A stretch of DNA of 64,000 bases, taken from JAYZDK01 sp964604165 (GTDB lineage: Bacteria > Myxococcota_A > UBA796 > CAJQPC01). The notes under the pieces were generated by a model. The model was not told the origin of the DNA. It worked only from the letters and a program-made list of their open reading frames with translations, and searched no databases. The stretch is from contig CAZRYF010000016.1 of the NCBI GenBank assembly GCA_964604165.1, forward strand, positions 5,703 to 69,702, in the 5' to 3' direction. Made by a program: the position numbers and the translations under genes. How positions within the stretch are numbered: position 1 is the first letter of the stretch; every line of letters starts with the position of its first letter. Of this stretch, positions 25,163 to 33,612 are shown in pieces.

Positions 25163-27064
25163 ATGGGAAAGATCATCGGAATCGACCTGGGAACGACCAA
25201 CTCGGTGGTTTCAGTCATGGAAGGGGATGCCCCCACCGTCATCGTCAACGAGGAAGGCGGCCGCACAACGCCGTCGGTGGTTGCGTTCACCAAGGACGAC
25301 GAGCGCCTGGTAGGCGCCGCAGCCCGTCGGCAGGCCATCACGAACCCGGAAAAGACCATTTCGTCCATCAAGCGATTCATGGGGTACCGGTTTGACGAGG
25401 CCGCCAAGGAGCTGGAGCGGGTTCCTTTCAAGGTGACCCGTGGCGACGGCGGCGACTGCCGGGTGGATATCGATGGCGAGAAGTTCTCGGCCCCCGAAAT
25501 CTCCGCCATGGTGCTCCAAAAGCTGAAGCTCCAGGCGGAGCGCTACCTGGGCTCGCCGGTGACGGAGGCGGTGATCACCGTGCCCGCCTACTTCAACGAC
25601 TCTCAGCGCCAGGCCACAAAGGATGCTGGCCAGGTCGCGGGCCTCGAGGTGAAGCGCATCATCAATGAGCCCACGGCGGCAGCTTTGGCGTACGGCATTG
25701 ACACCGAGAAGGATGAGGTCATTGCCGTGTTCGACTTTGGTGGCGGTACCTTTGACATCTCCATCCTGGAGGTGGGTGAGAGCGTGGTGGAGGTCAAGTC
25801 CACCAACGGCGACACCCACCTGGGCGGTGACGATGTGGACCGGGTGGTCATCGACTGGTTGATCGCCGAGTTCAAGAAGGACACTGGCATCGACGTCAGC
25901 AAAGACAAGATGGTGCTGCAGCGCCTTCGGGATGCTGCCGAGAAGGCCAAGATCGAGCTCTCCGCTTCTCCGCGGACCTCCATCAATTTGCCCTTTCTCA
26001 CGGCGGATGCCTCGGGTCCGAAGCACCTGGAAGCCGAGCTCACCCTGGCGAAGTTCGAGCAGATGATCGACCCCATTATCGAACGCACCCTGACCCCCTG
26101 CCGCAAGGCCATGAAGGATGCAGGCGTGACCTCCTCGGAAATTGACCAGGTGCTGCTGGTGGGAGGTTCCACCCGGATTCCCCTGGTCATTCAGAAGGTG
26201 ACGGAGTTGTTCGGCAAGGAGCCCAACCGCTCGGTCAACCCGGACGAGGTGGTGGCCATGGGCGCTGCCATCCAGGGCGGAATCTTGGGCGGCGATGTCA
26301 CGGACATGCTGCTCTTGGACGTGACACCGCTCTCCCTGGGCATTGAGACCCTGGGGGGTGTGTTCACCATCCTGATTCCCCGAAACACCACGATTCCTTC
26401 TTCCAAGAGCGAGGTCTTCAGCACGGCGGCGGACAACCAGACCGCTGTGGACATTCAGGTCTTTCAGGGAGAGCGTCAGCTCGCCATGGAGAACCGCTTG
26501 CTGGGCAACTTCCGGCTGGATGGTCTTCCCAATGCGGCCCGGGGGATCCCCCAGATCGAGGTGTCCTTTGACATTGACGCCAACGGGTTGGTGAACGTGA
26601 AGGCCAAGGACAAGGCCACGGGACGGGAGCAAGCCATCACCATCACGTCCTCTTCGGGGCTCTCCGAGGCCGAGGTGGAGCAGCTGGTGCAGGATGCGGA
26701 AGCACACGCTGAGAGCGATGCTGCCCGCCGGGACGAGATCGACGCCAGGAACAACCTGGACAACATGGTCTACCAGACCGAGAAGCTGCTGACGGAGAAC
26801 GAAGACAAGCTCGACCCGGCTGCAGTGGCCCCGGTCAAGGACGCCCTGGTTTCTGCCAAGGCGGCCTTGGAAGGAGAGGATGCAGAGGCCATGAAGGCGG
26901 CGCTTGAGAACCTCACCGCGTCGAGCCAGAAAATGGCGGAGGCCCTGTACTCTCAGACGGCTGGCGATCCATCCATGGGGGCTGGGGAGCCCGGGATGGG
27001 TTCCGAGAACCCTGGACCCTCGGGTGATTCTGACGTGATCGACGCGGAATTCGAAGAGGCTTGA
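25163..27064 (+). CDS. dnaK: Chaperone DnaK (Hsp70)
   Basis: 633 residues. GIDLGTTNSVVSVMEGD (phosphate 1), AVFDFGGGTFDISILEVG (phosphate 2), LVGGSTRIP and the linker DVTPLSLGIETLGG are all present, then the peptide-binding domain and a helical lid ending in a Gly/Pro-rich tail and VIDAEFEEA. It binds exposed hydrophobic segments with DnaJ and GrpE (grpE is not in the window). GAAGAGG lies five bases before the ATG. A perfect hairpin follows the stop, before dnaJ. The large antisense frame over this gene is a coding shadow. Confidence 0.98.
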   Translation: MGKIIGIDLGTTNSVVSVMEGDAPTVIVNEEGGRTTPSVVAFTKDDERLVGAAARRQAITNPEKTISSIKRFMGYRFDEAAKELERVPFKVTRGDGGDCRVDIDGEKFSAPEISAMVLQKLKLQAERYLGSPVTEAVITVPAYFNDSQRQATKDAGQVAGLEVKRIINEPTAAALAYGIDTEKDEVIAVFDFGGGTFDISILEVGESVVEVKSTNGDTHLGGDDVDRVVIDWLIAEFKKDTGIDVSKDKMVLQRLRDAAEKAKIELSASPRTSINLPFLTADASGPKHLEAELTLAKFEQMIDPIIERTLTPCRKAMKDAGVTSSEIDQVLLVGGSTRIPLVIQKVTELFGKEPNRSVNPDEVVAMGAAIQGGILGGDVTDMLLLDVTPLSLGIETLGGVFTILIPRNTTIPSSKSEVFSTAADNQTAVDIQVFQGERQLAMENRLLGNFRLDGLPNAARGIPQIEVSFDIDANGLVNVKAKDKATGREQAITITSSSGLSEAEVEQLVQDAEAHAESDAARRDEIDARNNLDNMVYQTEKLLTENEDKLDPAAVAPVKDALVSAKAALEGEDAEAMKAALENLTASSQKMAEALYSQTAGDPSMGAGEPGMGSENPGPSGDSDVIDAEFEEA

Positions 27065-27081
27065 GTCGGATCTGATCGAAT

Positions 27082-27113
27082 GGCCGCCGTGGGAATCCCC
27101 CACGGCGGCCTTT
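27082..27113 (+). terminator. Hairpin between dnaK and dnaJ
   Basis: Perfect 12-bp stem GGCCGCCGTGGG/CCCACGGCGGCC with loop AATCC, followed by TTTGGTT. It may partly terminate dnaK transcripts and so set dnaJ and the downstream moxR-bat genes at a lower level. Confidence 0.7.
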
Positions 27114-27132
27114 GGTTCAATCGGAGGGGCGT

Positions 27133-28251
27133 GTGGCGCGGGACTACTACGAAACCCTGGGGGTCCCCAGGACGGCGGATGAGAAGGAGCTGAAGAAGTC
27201 CTTCCGCAAGCTCGCCTTGCAGTACCACCCGGACCGAAATCCGGACGACGCGGACGCTGAGGCGAAGTTCAAGGAGGTCTCAGAGGCTTATGAAGTGCTC
27301 TCTGACTCCCAAAAGCGCGCCACCTACGACCGGTTCGGACATGACGGATTGAAGGGGGCGGGATTCTCTCCGAACTTCCACAGCGCCGATGACATCTTCT
27401 CCCACTTTGGGGACATCTTTGGGGATCTCTTCGGAGGCGGTGGAGGGGGCCGGCGTCCTCCCCGTGGACCCCGGCGAGGCTCGGACCTGGAAATCGGCCT
27501 GCGGGTCGGGTTCTTGGATGCTGTCAAGGGAGGGGAGCAGAACCTGGAGGTGCCCCGGCACCCGAACTGTGACCTCTGCGAGGGCAGCGGGGCGAAGCCA
27601 GGCAGCACCCCCGAGAGCTGCGATACCTGTGGCGGGCGCGGTGAAGTGCTGCAACAGCAGATGTTTCTGCGGGTGCGGACGACCTGTCCGGCCTGTCGGG
27701 GGCAGGGGAAGATCATTCGGGAGCGCTGTGCGGACTGTGGCGGACAGGGCCGGGTGCGCACCACCTCCAAGCTGACGGTGACGGTGCCTCCTGGGGTCGA
27801 CCACGGCATGCAGCTTCGCCTGGCCGGGAAGGGGGAGTACGGGGATCCCGGCGGGCCACCGGGCGATCTGTACGTGACCATTCATCTCAAAGAGCACGAG
27901 TTCTTTCAGCGGGATGGGCTGGATATCTACTGCACGGTGCCCATGAGCTATCCCCAGGCGTGCCTGGGAGCGGAGATCACGGTTCCTACGGTGCATGGGG
28001 AGGCGTCTCTCTCCATTCCGCCGGCCACTCCATCCGGCAAGGTCTTCGTAATCCGGGGTGAGGGCGTTCCCAATCCCACGCGAAAGAACCAGAGGGGAAA
28101 CCAGCATGTGCAGGTGGTGGTGGAGGTTCCCAAGAAGCTCAGCGCGTCGGAGAAGGAGCTGATCGCCAAGCTTGCTGAGTCTCAAGACCAGAAGGTGGGT
28201 CGCGGCCGGAAGGGTTTCTTCCGAGAATTCCTGGAGGGGATCAGTGGCTGA
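27133..28251 (+). CDS. dnaJ: Co-chaperone DnaJ (Hsp40)
   Basis: 372 residues from GTG 27133, chosen because GGAGGGG sits four bases ahead and MARDYYETLGVPR is the normal DnaJ start. The J domain has the HPD triad (LQYHPDRNPDD). A Gly/Phe linker (FGGGGGGRRPPRG) and four zinc-finger repeats CDLCEGSG, CDTCGGRG, CPACRGQG, CADCGGQG follow, then the C-terminal substrate domains. It stimulates DnaK ATPase and delivers substrates. Its end overlaps the moxR start by 8 bp, so dnaJ and the Bat operon are co-translated. Confidence 0.97.
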   Translation: MARDYYETLGVPRTADEKELKKSFRKLALQYHPDRNPDDADAEAKFKEVSEAYEVLSDSQKRATYDRFGHDGLKGAGFSPNFHSADDIFSHFGDIFGDLFGGGGGGRRPPRGPRRGSDLEIGLRVGFLDAVKGGEQNLEVPRHPNCDLCEGSGAKPGSTPESCDTCGGRGEVLQQQMFLRVRTTCPACRGQGKIIRERCADCGGQGRVRTTSKLTVTVPPGVDHGMQLRLAGKGEYGDPGGPPGDLYVTIHLKEHEFFQRDGLDIYCTVPMSYPQACLGAEITVPTVHGEASLSIPPATPSGKVFVIRGEGVPNPTRKNQRGNQHVQVVVEVPKKLSASEKELIAKLAESQDQKVGRGRKGFFREFLEGISG

Positions 28252-29236
28252 AGAAGCACAACGGATCGATGCACTCGAGCAGCAAATTGCGGCGCTCACT
28301 CCGGTTTTTGCGGGCGTCCGAGAAGAAATCGCCAAGGTGGTCGTGGGCCAGCAGGACCTGGTGGATCGGCTCTTGGTGGGCCTGCTTGCCGATGGGCACC
28401 TGCTTTTGGAAGGCCTCCCCGGGCTGGCAAAGACCACCGCAGTCAAGGCCCTTGCAGACACGTTGGACGCAGAGTTCACACGGATCCAGTTCACACCAGA
28501 TCTTCTGCCAGCCGATCTGGTCGGCACACAGATCTATGATCCAAAGTCCGGCGAATTCCACACCCGGAAGGGGCCGCTTTTTGGCAACATCGTCCTGGCG
28601 GACGAGATCAACCGCGCCCCGGCCAAGGTCCAGTCCGCCCTTTTGGAAGCCATGGAGGAGCGCCAGGTCACCTTGGGAGATGAGACCTATCCCTTGCCGT
28701 CTCCTTTCCTGGTGTTGGCCACCCAGAACCCCATTGAGCAGGAGGGCACCTATCCCCTGCCAGAAGCACAGGTGGACCGATTCCTGATGAAGGTGCGGGT
28801 GTCTTATCCGGGCCGTGAGGAGGAACGGGAGATCATGCGCCGGGACATCCAGGCGCCGCCCGCGCTTCAATCCGTTCTGGGGCCAAGTCAGCTGCAGGAC
28901 GCCCGTCGGGTGGTTCGCGCAGTTGCCATGGAGGCCGTGGTGGCGAGCTACATCCTGGACCTGGTCCGGGCCACAAGAACTCCCACGGCCTTCGGAATCG
29001 AGCTGGCATCCCTGGTGGAGTTCGGAGCTTCCCCGCGGGCTTCCCTGGCCTTGGCGGGGGCGGCGCGGTCCATGGCCTTTCTGGAGGGTCGGGGCTTTGT
29101 CACCCCGGACGATGTAAAGTCCGTGGCGCCTGACGTTCTGCGGCACCGGATCCTGTTGACCTACGAGGCGGAAGCCATGGAAGTGGATGCGGATGCGGTG
29201 ATCCAGGATCTCCTCGAGCACGTTCCCACCCCCTGA
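28244..29236 (+). CDS. MoxR-family AAA+ ATPase
   Basis: 330 residues from GTG 28244, with GGAGGGG inside the end of dnaJ as its ribosome site. Walker A (EGLPGLAKTTAVKALA), Walker B (NIVLADEINRAP), sensor 1 (VLATQNPIEQEGTYPLPE) and the arginine-finger region (DRFLMKVRVSYPGREEE) are present. MoxR proteins work as chaperone-like ATPases with VWA-domain proteins; the next genes encode four such or linked proteins, so it is the cytoplasmic motor of the Bat system here. The overlap with dnaJ is unusual. Confidence 0.92.
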   Translation: MAEEAQRIDALEQQIAALTPVFAGVREEIAKVVVGQQDLVDRLLVGLLADGHLLLEGLPGLAKTTAVKALADTLDAEFTRIQFTPDLLPADLVGTQIYDPKSGEFHTRKGPLFGNIVLADEINRAPAKVQSALLEAMEERQVTLGDETYPLPSPFLVLATQNPIEQEGTYPLPEAQVDRFLMKVRVSYPGREEEREIMRRDIQAPPALQSVLGPSQLQDARRVVRAVAMEAVVASYILDLVRATRTPTAFGIELASLVEFGASPRASLALAGAARSMAFLEGRGFVTPDDVKSVAPDVLRHRILLTYEAEAMEVDADAVIQDLLEHVPTP

Positions 29237-29242
29237 CCACCC

Positions 29243-30109
29243 ATGCTCACGCCGGAGGATCTGCGACAGATTCGCCGCCTTTCCTTGCAGGCGGGGCGCC
29301 GGGTGGATGGGCTCTTCGCGGGGGGGTACCGCTCGGCCTTTCGCGGACGGGGCATGGAGTTTGAGGAGGTACGTCCCTATGTGCCCGGCGACGATGTCCG
29401 GCACATCGACTGGAACGTGACCGCCCGGGCCAGCGCCCCCCATGTGAAAGAGTTCAAGGAAGAGCGGGAGCTGACCCTGCTTCTTGCGGTGGATGTGTCT
29501 GCGTCTATGCGCTTTGGCTCCGGGGGACAGGATGGCCGGACGGACAAGCGGCTCCAGTCGGCGCGAATCGCGGGCGCATTGGCGTGTGCAGCCACGCGAA
29601 ACAACGACCGGGTGGGGCTCTTGGCCTACACGGATCGGGTGGAGCTTCTTCTTCCACCGAGAAAGAGCCGGGGCCATGCCTGGACGGTGATTCGGGAGGT
29701 TTTTGAGCATCGTCCAAAGCGTGTTCGCACGGATCTGGGAGACGCACTGGAGCACATGGGGCGGGTGCTCAAGCGCCGGGCTGTGGTGTGCATTGTCTCT
29801 GACTTCCTGGATGTGGAGGATCATGCCCGGGCGCTTGGGGCCTTGGCCTCTCGGCATCGGGTGAGCGCGTTTGTGGTGACGGATCCGCTGGAGGAGGCGG
29901 TCGAGGGGCTGGGGCTCTTGGTTCTGGAGGATGCGGAGACCGGTGAGCGCCGCCTCGTGGATGCAAGTCGGCTGACCCCGGGCCGCCCGGTGCAGGAGCG
30001 CCTGGAGGTTTTGGCCAGTGCGGGGGTGCACAGGACTTCCATCTCCACGGGAGAAGACCCCTTTCGGGCCCTTCAGGGCCACTTTCGCCGCATGGAGAGA
30101 CTTCGATGA
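29243..30109 (+). CDS. DUF58 / VWA-like protein of the MoxR-Bat operon
   Basis: 288 residues. The DUF58 signature is FRGRGMEFEEVRPYVPGDD followed by VRHIDWNVTAR, and a VWA-type MIDAS start LLLAVDVSASMRFGSG comes next (D-x-S-x-S). No membrane helix. These proteins pair with MoxR and are thought to present it to Bat membrane proteins. It begins 6 bp after moxR and its stop overlaps the next gene (ATGA). Confidence 0.9.
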   Translation: MLTPEDLRQIRRLSLQAGRRVDGLFAGGYRSAFRGRGMEFEEVRPYVPGDDVRHIDWNVTARASAPHVKEFKEERELTLLLAVDVSASMRFGSGGQDGRTDKRLQSARIAGALACAATRNNDRVGLLAYTDRVELLLPPRKSRGHAWTVIREVFEHRPKRVRTDLGDALEHMGRVLKRRAVVCIVSDFLDVEDHARALGALASRHRVSAFVVTDPLEEAVEGLGLLVLEDAETGERRLVDASRLTPGRPVQERLEVLASAGVHRTSISTGEDPFRALQGHFRRMERLR

Positions 30110-31014
30110 TCGCTCTCTTGCTTTTTGCCTGTGGCGCCCCGGAGCTGGCGCTTCCCCTCTCGCCTCCACGGGCCGCTGTGGAGCGACAGGTGGTCTCGCG
30201 ACGTGTGGGGTCCGGAGAGGCTGTCGTGTTCCAGGAGCGCCTGTCCTGGGCCGACGGGTGGACTCCCCCGGAGGACTTCCTGGTGGTGGAGGGTGTCGAG
30301 GTGACCCTGGTGGATGAGGAGGTTGGCGGCACCGAGGACCGCAATTGGCGCACCCGCACCTGGTCTCTTGCGGGGGAGGATGGCTCCTACCACGTGCCTG
30401 CTGCCACCTTACGGTTCGTGGGGGAGGGGGATGCCCACCGGGACGTTCCCGCGGCAGCGGTGGACTTCGACATCGGTGTGGAGGGGCCGACTTCTGACTT
30501 GGAGGGGCTGATCGCCCCCCCGGTTCCGGCGCCCTTTCCGTGGAAGGCGTGGCTGGCGGCGGGAGTGGGACTGCTTTGCCTCCTTGCTCTTGGGTTCTGG
30601 GGCTGGCGCCGCTTCCAGCGCCGACGAGACGCCCCGCCTCCGCCCATTCCCCTGCCGCCACCAGATGAGGAAGCCCTGGAGGCGTGGGCCTCTCTCCAGG
30701 CCATGCCTGACCTGGATGACCACGCGCTCGCCCTGGGCCTCTCCCGTGTCTTCCGGCGCTACCTGGAGCGGGCCCTGGACGGGGTGCTGGCGACTTCTTG
30801 GACCCAGCGGGAGATCTTGAGGGCGCTGAAGAGGCTGGATCTGGACGAGGATCTTCTTGGCCGGTCCAAGAAGCTCCTCTCTGCCACGGATGCGTTGAAG
30901 TTCGCCCGGCGTGGGGGAGGAGAACGGTTCTTTTCCGAGCTGGATCAGGACTTTCGACGGGTCGTTGAGCACACCCGGCCGCTGCCGCCACAGGAGGAGC
31001 GCCTCGGTGCTTGA
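30106..31014 (+). CDS. Membrane/lipoprotein-like protein of the Bat operon (DUF4381-like)
   Basis: 302 residues. Very short leader MIALLLFAC (Cys at 9) could be a lipobox. An extracytoplasmic beta-rich part follows, then a membrane helix AWLAAGVGLLCLLALGFWGW with RRFQRRR after it, and a cytoplasmic helical region (LARYLERALDG-type: FRRYLERALDGVLATSWTQR). This layout matches the small membrane protein that sits between the DUF58 gene and batA in many genomes. Overlaps both neighbours (ATGA before, 8 bp after). Role: probably an accessory of the MoxR/Bat complex. Confidence 0.78.
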   Translation: MIALLLFACGAPELALPLSPPRAAVERQVVSRRVGSGEAVVFQERLSWADGWTPPEDFLVVEGVEVTLVDEEVGGTEDRNWRTRTWSLAGEDGSYHVPAATLRFVGEGDAHRDVPAAAVDFDIGVEGPTSDLEGLIAPPVPAPFPWKAWLAAGVGLLCLLALGFWGWRRFQRRRDAPPPPIPLPPPDEEALEAWASLQAMPDLDDHALALGLSRVFRRYLERALDGVLATSWTQREILRALKRLDLDEDLLGRSKKLLSATDALKFARRGGGERFFSELDQDFRRVVEHTRPLPPQEERLGA

Positions 31015-31984
31015 GTTCCAACATCCCGCCTGGCTTCTTCTCCTCTTGGTGCTGCCACTTGTGGCCTGGCGCCGACGGGGGACCCGGTCCCAGGCGGCTG
31101 TGGGTTGGTCTTCTTTGGGACTGGCAGGGGGCGGACGTTCTTGGCGCTCGGCCCTGTCCCCCCTGCCAGGAGTCTTGGAGATCCTGGGCATGGTGGCGCT
31201 GGTGCTGGCCCTGGCCCGTCCCCAGAAGATCAACCGAGAGGTAATGGTCGAAACCGAGGGAATCGACATCGTGTTGGCCCTGGACGTGTCTGGCTCCATG
31301 GAGGCCCTCGACTTTCGGGCGGGCGGGCGCAAGCTGAGTCGATTGGCGGTAGCCAAGCGGGTGGTGGCGGACTTTGTGGAGGGCCGCCCCCATGACCGCA
31401 TTGGGCTGGTGGTTTTTGGAGAGGAGGCCTTCACCCAGGTGCCACTGACCCAGGACCAGGCAGCTCTCCTCTCCTTTCTCGACTCCATCCAGATCGGCAT
31501 GGCAGGGGCCAACCGCACCGCGATAGGACAGGCGGTGGCTGTCTCCGCTCGCCAGCTGGCGGCCTTGGAGGCGCCAGGTAAGGTGGTGATTCTCCTCACG
31601 GATGGCAGCAACAACGTGGTGCCGCTCGACCCGCTGAAGGCTGCTTCCGCGGCGCAGGCGCTGGGGGTGCGGATCTACACCATTGGGGTGGGGTCCGAAG
31701 GGGGAGCCAGCAGGGGATTTTTCTCCATGGGGCGGACGGAAGAGGTCGACATGGAGACCTTGCAGGCCATCGCCGAGGCCACCGGCGGTCAGAGCTTTCG
31801 CGCCACGGACACCCGGGCCCTCTTGCAGATCTACGACACCATTGACGAAATGGAGACCACCACGGCCGAGGTGGCGGAGCTTGTGCACCGGGAGGAGCTC
31901 TTCCGCCTGGCCCTGGTTCCCGGGGTGTTCTTGCTGGCGCTGCAGCTGCTCTTGGGGCAGACCGTTCTGCGGAGGCTTCCGTGA
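31007..31984 (+). CDS. batA: BatA-like VWA membrane protein
   Basis: 325 residues from GTG 31007 (GGAGGAG upstream). Membrane helix FQHPAWLLLLLVLPLVAW, then RPQKINREVMVETEGIDIV, the MIDAS motif LALDVSGSMEALD, and later LLTDGSNNV with the second MIDAS Thr/Asp region, and a final helix (LALVPGVFLLALQLLL). This is the standard BatA order. Bat proteins are linked to stress tolerance and envelope integrity in Bacteroides and Leptospira; the biochemical role is unclear. Overlaps the upstream gene by 8 bp and the next by 4. Confidence 0.9.
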   Translation: MLEFQHPAWLLLLLVLPLVAWRRRGTRSQAAVGWSSLGLAGGGRSWRSALSPLPGVLEILGMVALVLALARPQKINREVMVETEGIDIVLALDVSGSMEALDFRAGGRKLSRLAVAKRVVADFVEGRPHDRIGLVVFGEEAFTQVPLTQDQAALLSFLDSIQIGMAGANRTAIGQAVAVSARQLAALEAPGKVVILLTDGSNNVVPLDPLKAASAAQALGVRIYTIGVGSEGGASRGFFSMGRTEEVDMETLQAIAEATGGQSFRATDTRALLQIYDTIDEMETTTAEVAELVHREELFRLALVPGVFLLALQLLLGQTVLRRLP

Positions 31985-33612
31985 CCTTTGCCGCGCCTGT
32001 CTGGCTAAACCTTCTGTGGGGGCTGCCGCTCCTGGCCTGGCTCCTGTGGAAGGATGCCCGCAAGCGACGGGACCAGATTGCCCGGGTTTTCGGGGAGACC
32101 CTGGGGGAGCGCGTTGCCCCGGCTTCCCTCTGGCGCAAGCGCTCCTGGAAGCGGACCTTGTGGGTGTTGGGAATGGCGGCTTTGCTGTTTGCTGCAGCCC
32201 AGCCACGCTGGGGTTTCCAGTGGAAGGAGACACAGAGCCGTGGTGTGGAGCTTGTGGTGGCTTTGGATGTGTCCCGCTCCATGGATGCGAAGGATGTCGA
32301 TCCCTCCCGTCTGGAGCGGGCCCGCCGTGAGATCCAGGACCTGTTGCAGTGGGTACAGGGAGACCGGATCGGGCTGGTGATTTTTGCCGGAGGGGCCTAT
32401 CCCCGCGTGCCCCTCACCCGGGACCGAAACGCGCTCCTGCAGATTCTTCGGGCCACGGACTCCCAGGTGCTGCGGGCCCAGGGCAGCTCCCTGGCCGCTG
32501 CGCTCTCTGTGGCCAGGGACCTCTTTGGAGACGAGGCCGCAAGCCATCGGGGGATCGTGTTGATCTCAGATGGCGAGGCTTGGGATCCGGGCTTGGACCA
32601 CGAGGTGGGTCTCTTGGCGGAACAGGGCATTCGCGTGTACGCGGTAGGGGTGGGCACCGAAAAGGGGGCGCCCATTCCAGAAACGGGCGGTGGGTTCAAG
32701 AAGGACCGCGCTGGGGAGGTGGTGTTGACCCGCTTGGAAGCGTCTGCACTCAAGGGCATCGCGGCGGCCACCGGTGGGGCCTATGTCCAGTCCGTGGCGG
32801 GGGCGTCGGACATGCGAGCCCTGGCGGACACCCTACACGGTGCGCTGGAGTCAGTGGAGGGGGAAGCCCACCGGGAGCGTGTGTGGGATGAGCGCTTTCA
32901 GTGGCCCCTGGCCCTGGGAGTGGCACTGCTTCTGGGGGCGGCCTTTTTGGGGGATGGCCGGAGCCTGGCGGCTGCATTGCTTCTGTTGTTCGTGGCCGCA
33001 CCTGCCCGGGCGGAGTCCTCGGTGGATGCAGCGACTCTCTGGGCGGAGGGACAGTCGCTGCACCAGGCAGGCCAGTTCGAGTCCGCCCACCGGGTCTTCA
33101 CGGATCTTGCAGATCGGGCCCTGGACCCGGCGACTGCTTTGAGCGCCCGCTACAACGCGGGCAACGCCTCCTACCGCGGGGGACGCCTTGAAGATGCCCT
33201 GGCAGAGTGGAGCCGGGTACTGGAGCAGGTGCCGGATCATCCCCAGGCCAGCGCCAACGTGGAGCAGGTCCAGCAAGAGCTACAGGCCCGTCGAAAACCC
33301 CCTGAGGAGCAACCCCAGGACGGGGAAGAAGGTGAGGAGGGAGACCCCCAGGAGGGGGAGGAAGGAGAGCCCCAGGACGGACAGCAGCAAGAGAATGGGG
33401 AAGAAGGGGATCAGGAGGAGTCAACAGAGTTGGAGGATCTCTCCCAGCTGGACGACACGGAGCAGACCCCGCAAGAAGGGGAGGAGGCGTCTCCGGTCGC
33501 ACCGGGTGAGGGGGAGCTGACCGAGCAGGAAGCGATGCGGTTGTTGGAGCTGATTGAGGAAGGCCGGCCACGGGTGGTCGTTGGCGGCAGATCTCAGGAG
33601 AAGGACTGGTGA
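31981..33612 (+). CDS. batB: BatB-BatC fusion: VWA membrane protein with TPR and acidic tail
   Basis: 543 residues. Residues 1-320 are BatB-like: membrane helix LNLLWGLPLLAWLLW, MIDAS VALDVSRSMDAKDVDPSR, LISDGEAWD. From about 340 it has TPR-like repeats (WAEGQSLHQAGQFESAHRVF, YNAGNASYRGGRLEDALAEW), the BatC part, and then a Glu/Gln/Gly-rich tail of about 100 residues with repeated EEGE. In many genomes BatB and BatC are separate genes. GTG start overlaps the batA stop (GTGA). The tail is strongly acidic and probably disordered. Confidence 0.88.
   Translation: MTFAAPVWLNLLWGLPLLAWLLWKDARKRRDQIARVFGETLGERVAPASLWRKRSWKRTLWVLGMAALLFAAAQPRWGFQWKETQSRGVELVVALDVSRSMDAKDVDPSRLERARREIQDLLQWVQGDRIGLVIFAGGAYPRVPLTRDRNALLQILRATDSQVLRAQGSSLAAALSVARDLFGDEAASHRGIVLISDGEAWDPGLDHEVGLLAEQGIRVYAVGVGTEKGAPIPETGGGFKKDRAGEVVLTRLEASALKGIAAATGGAYVQSVAGASDMRALADTLHGALESVEGEAHRERVWDERFQWPLALGVALLLGAAFLGDGRSLAAALLLLFVAAPARAESSVDAATLWAEGQSLHQAGQFESAHRVFTDLADRALDPATALSARYNAGNASYRGGRLEDALAEWSRVLEQVPDHPQASANVEQVQQELQARRKPPEEQPQDGEEGEEGDPQEGEEGEPQDGQQQENGEEGDQEESTELEDLSQLDDTEQTPQEGEEASPVAPGEGELTEQEAMRLLELIEEGRPRVVVGGRSQEKDW

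Noticed and set aside
25211..27103. 630-codon frame antisense to dnaK
   Set aside because: Well-known codon-bias shadow of dnaK genes; no ribosome site or domain.
28241..32233. 1330-codon open frame antisense to moxR-bat genes
   Set aside because: It mirrors genuine genes in a GC-rich region, has Pro/Arg/Gly/Gln-rich low-complexity protein and no known domain.
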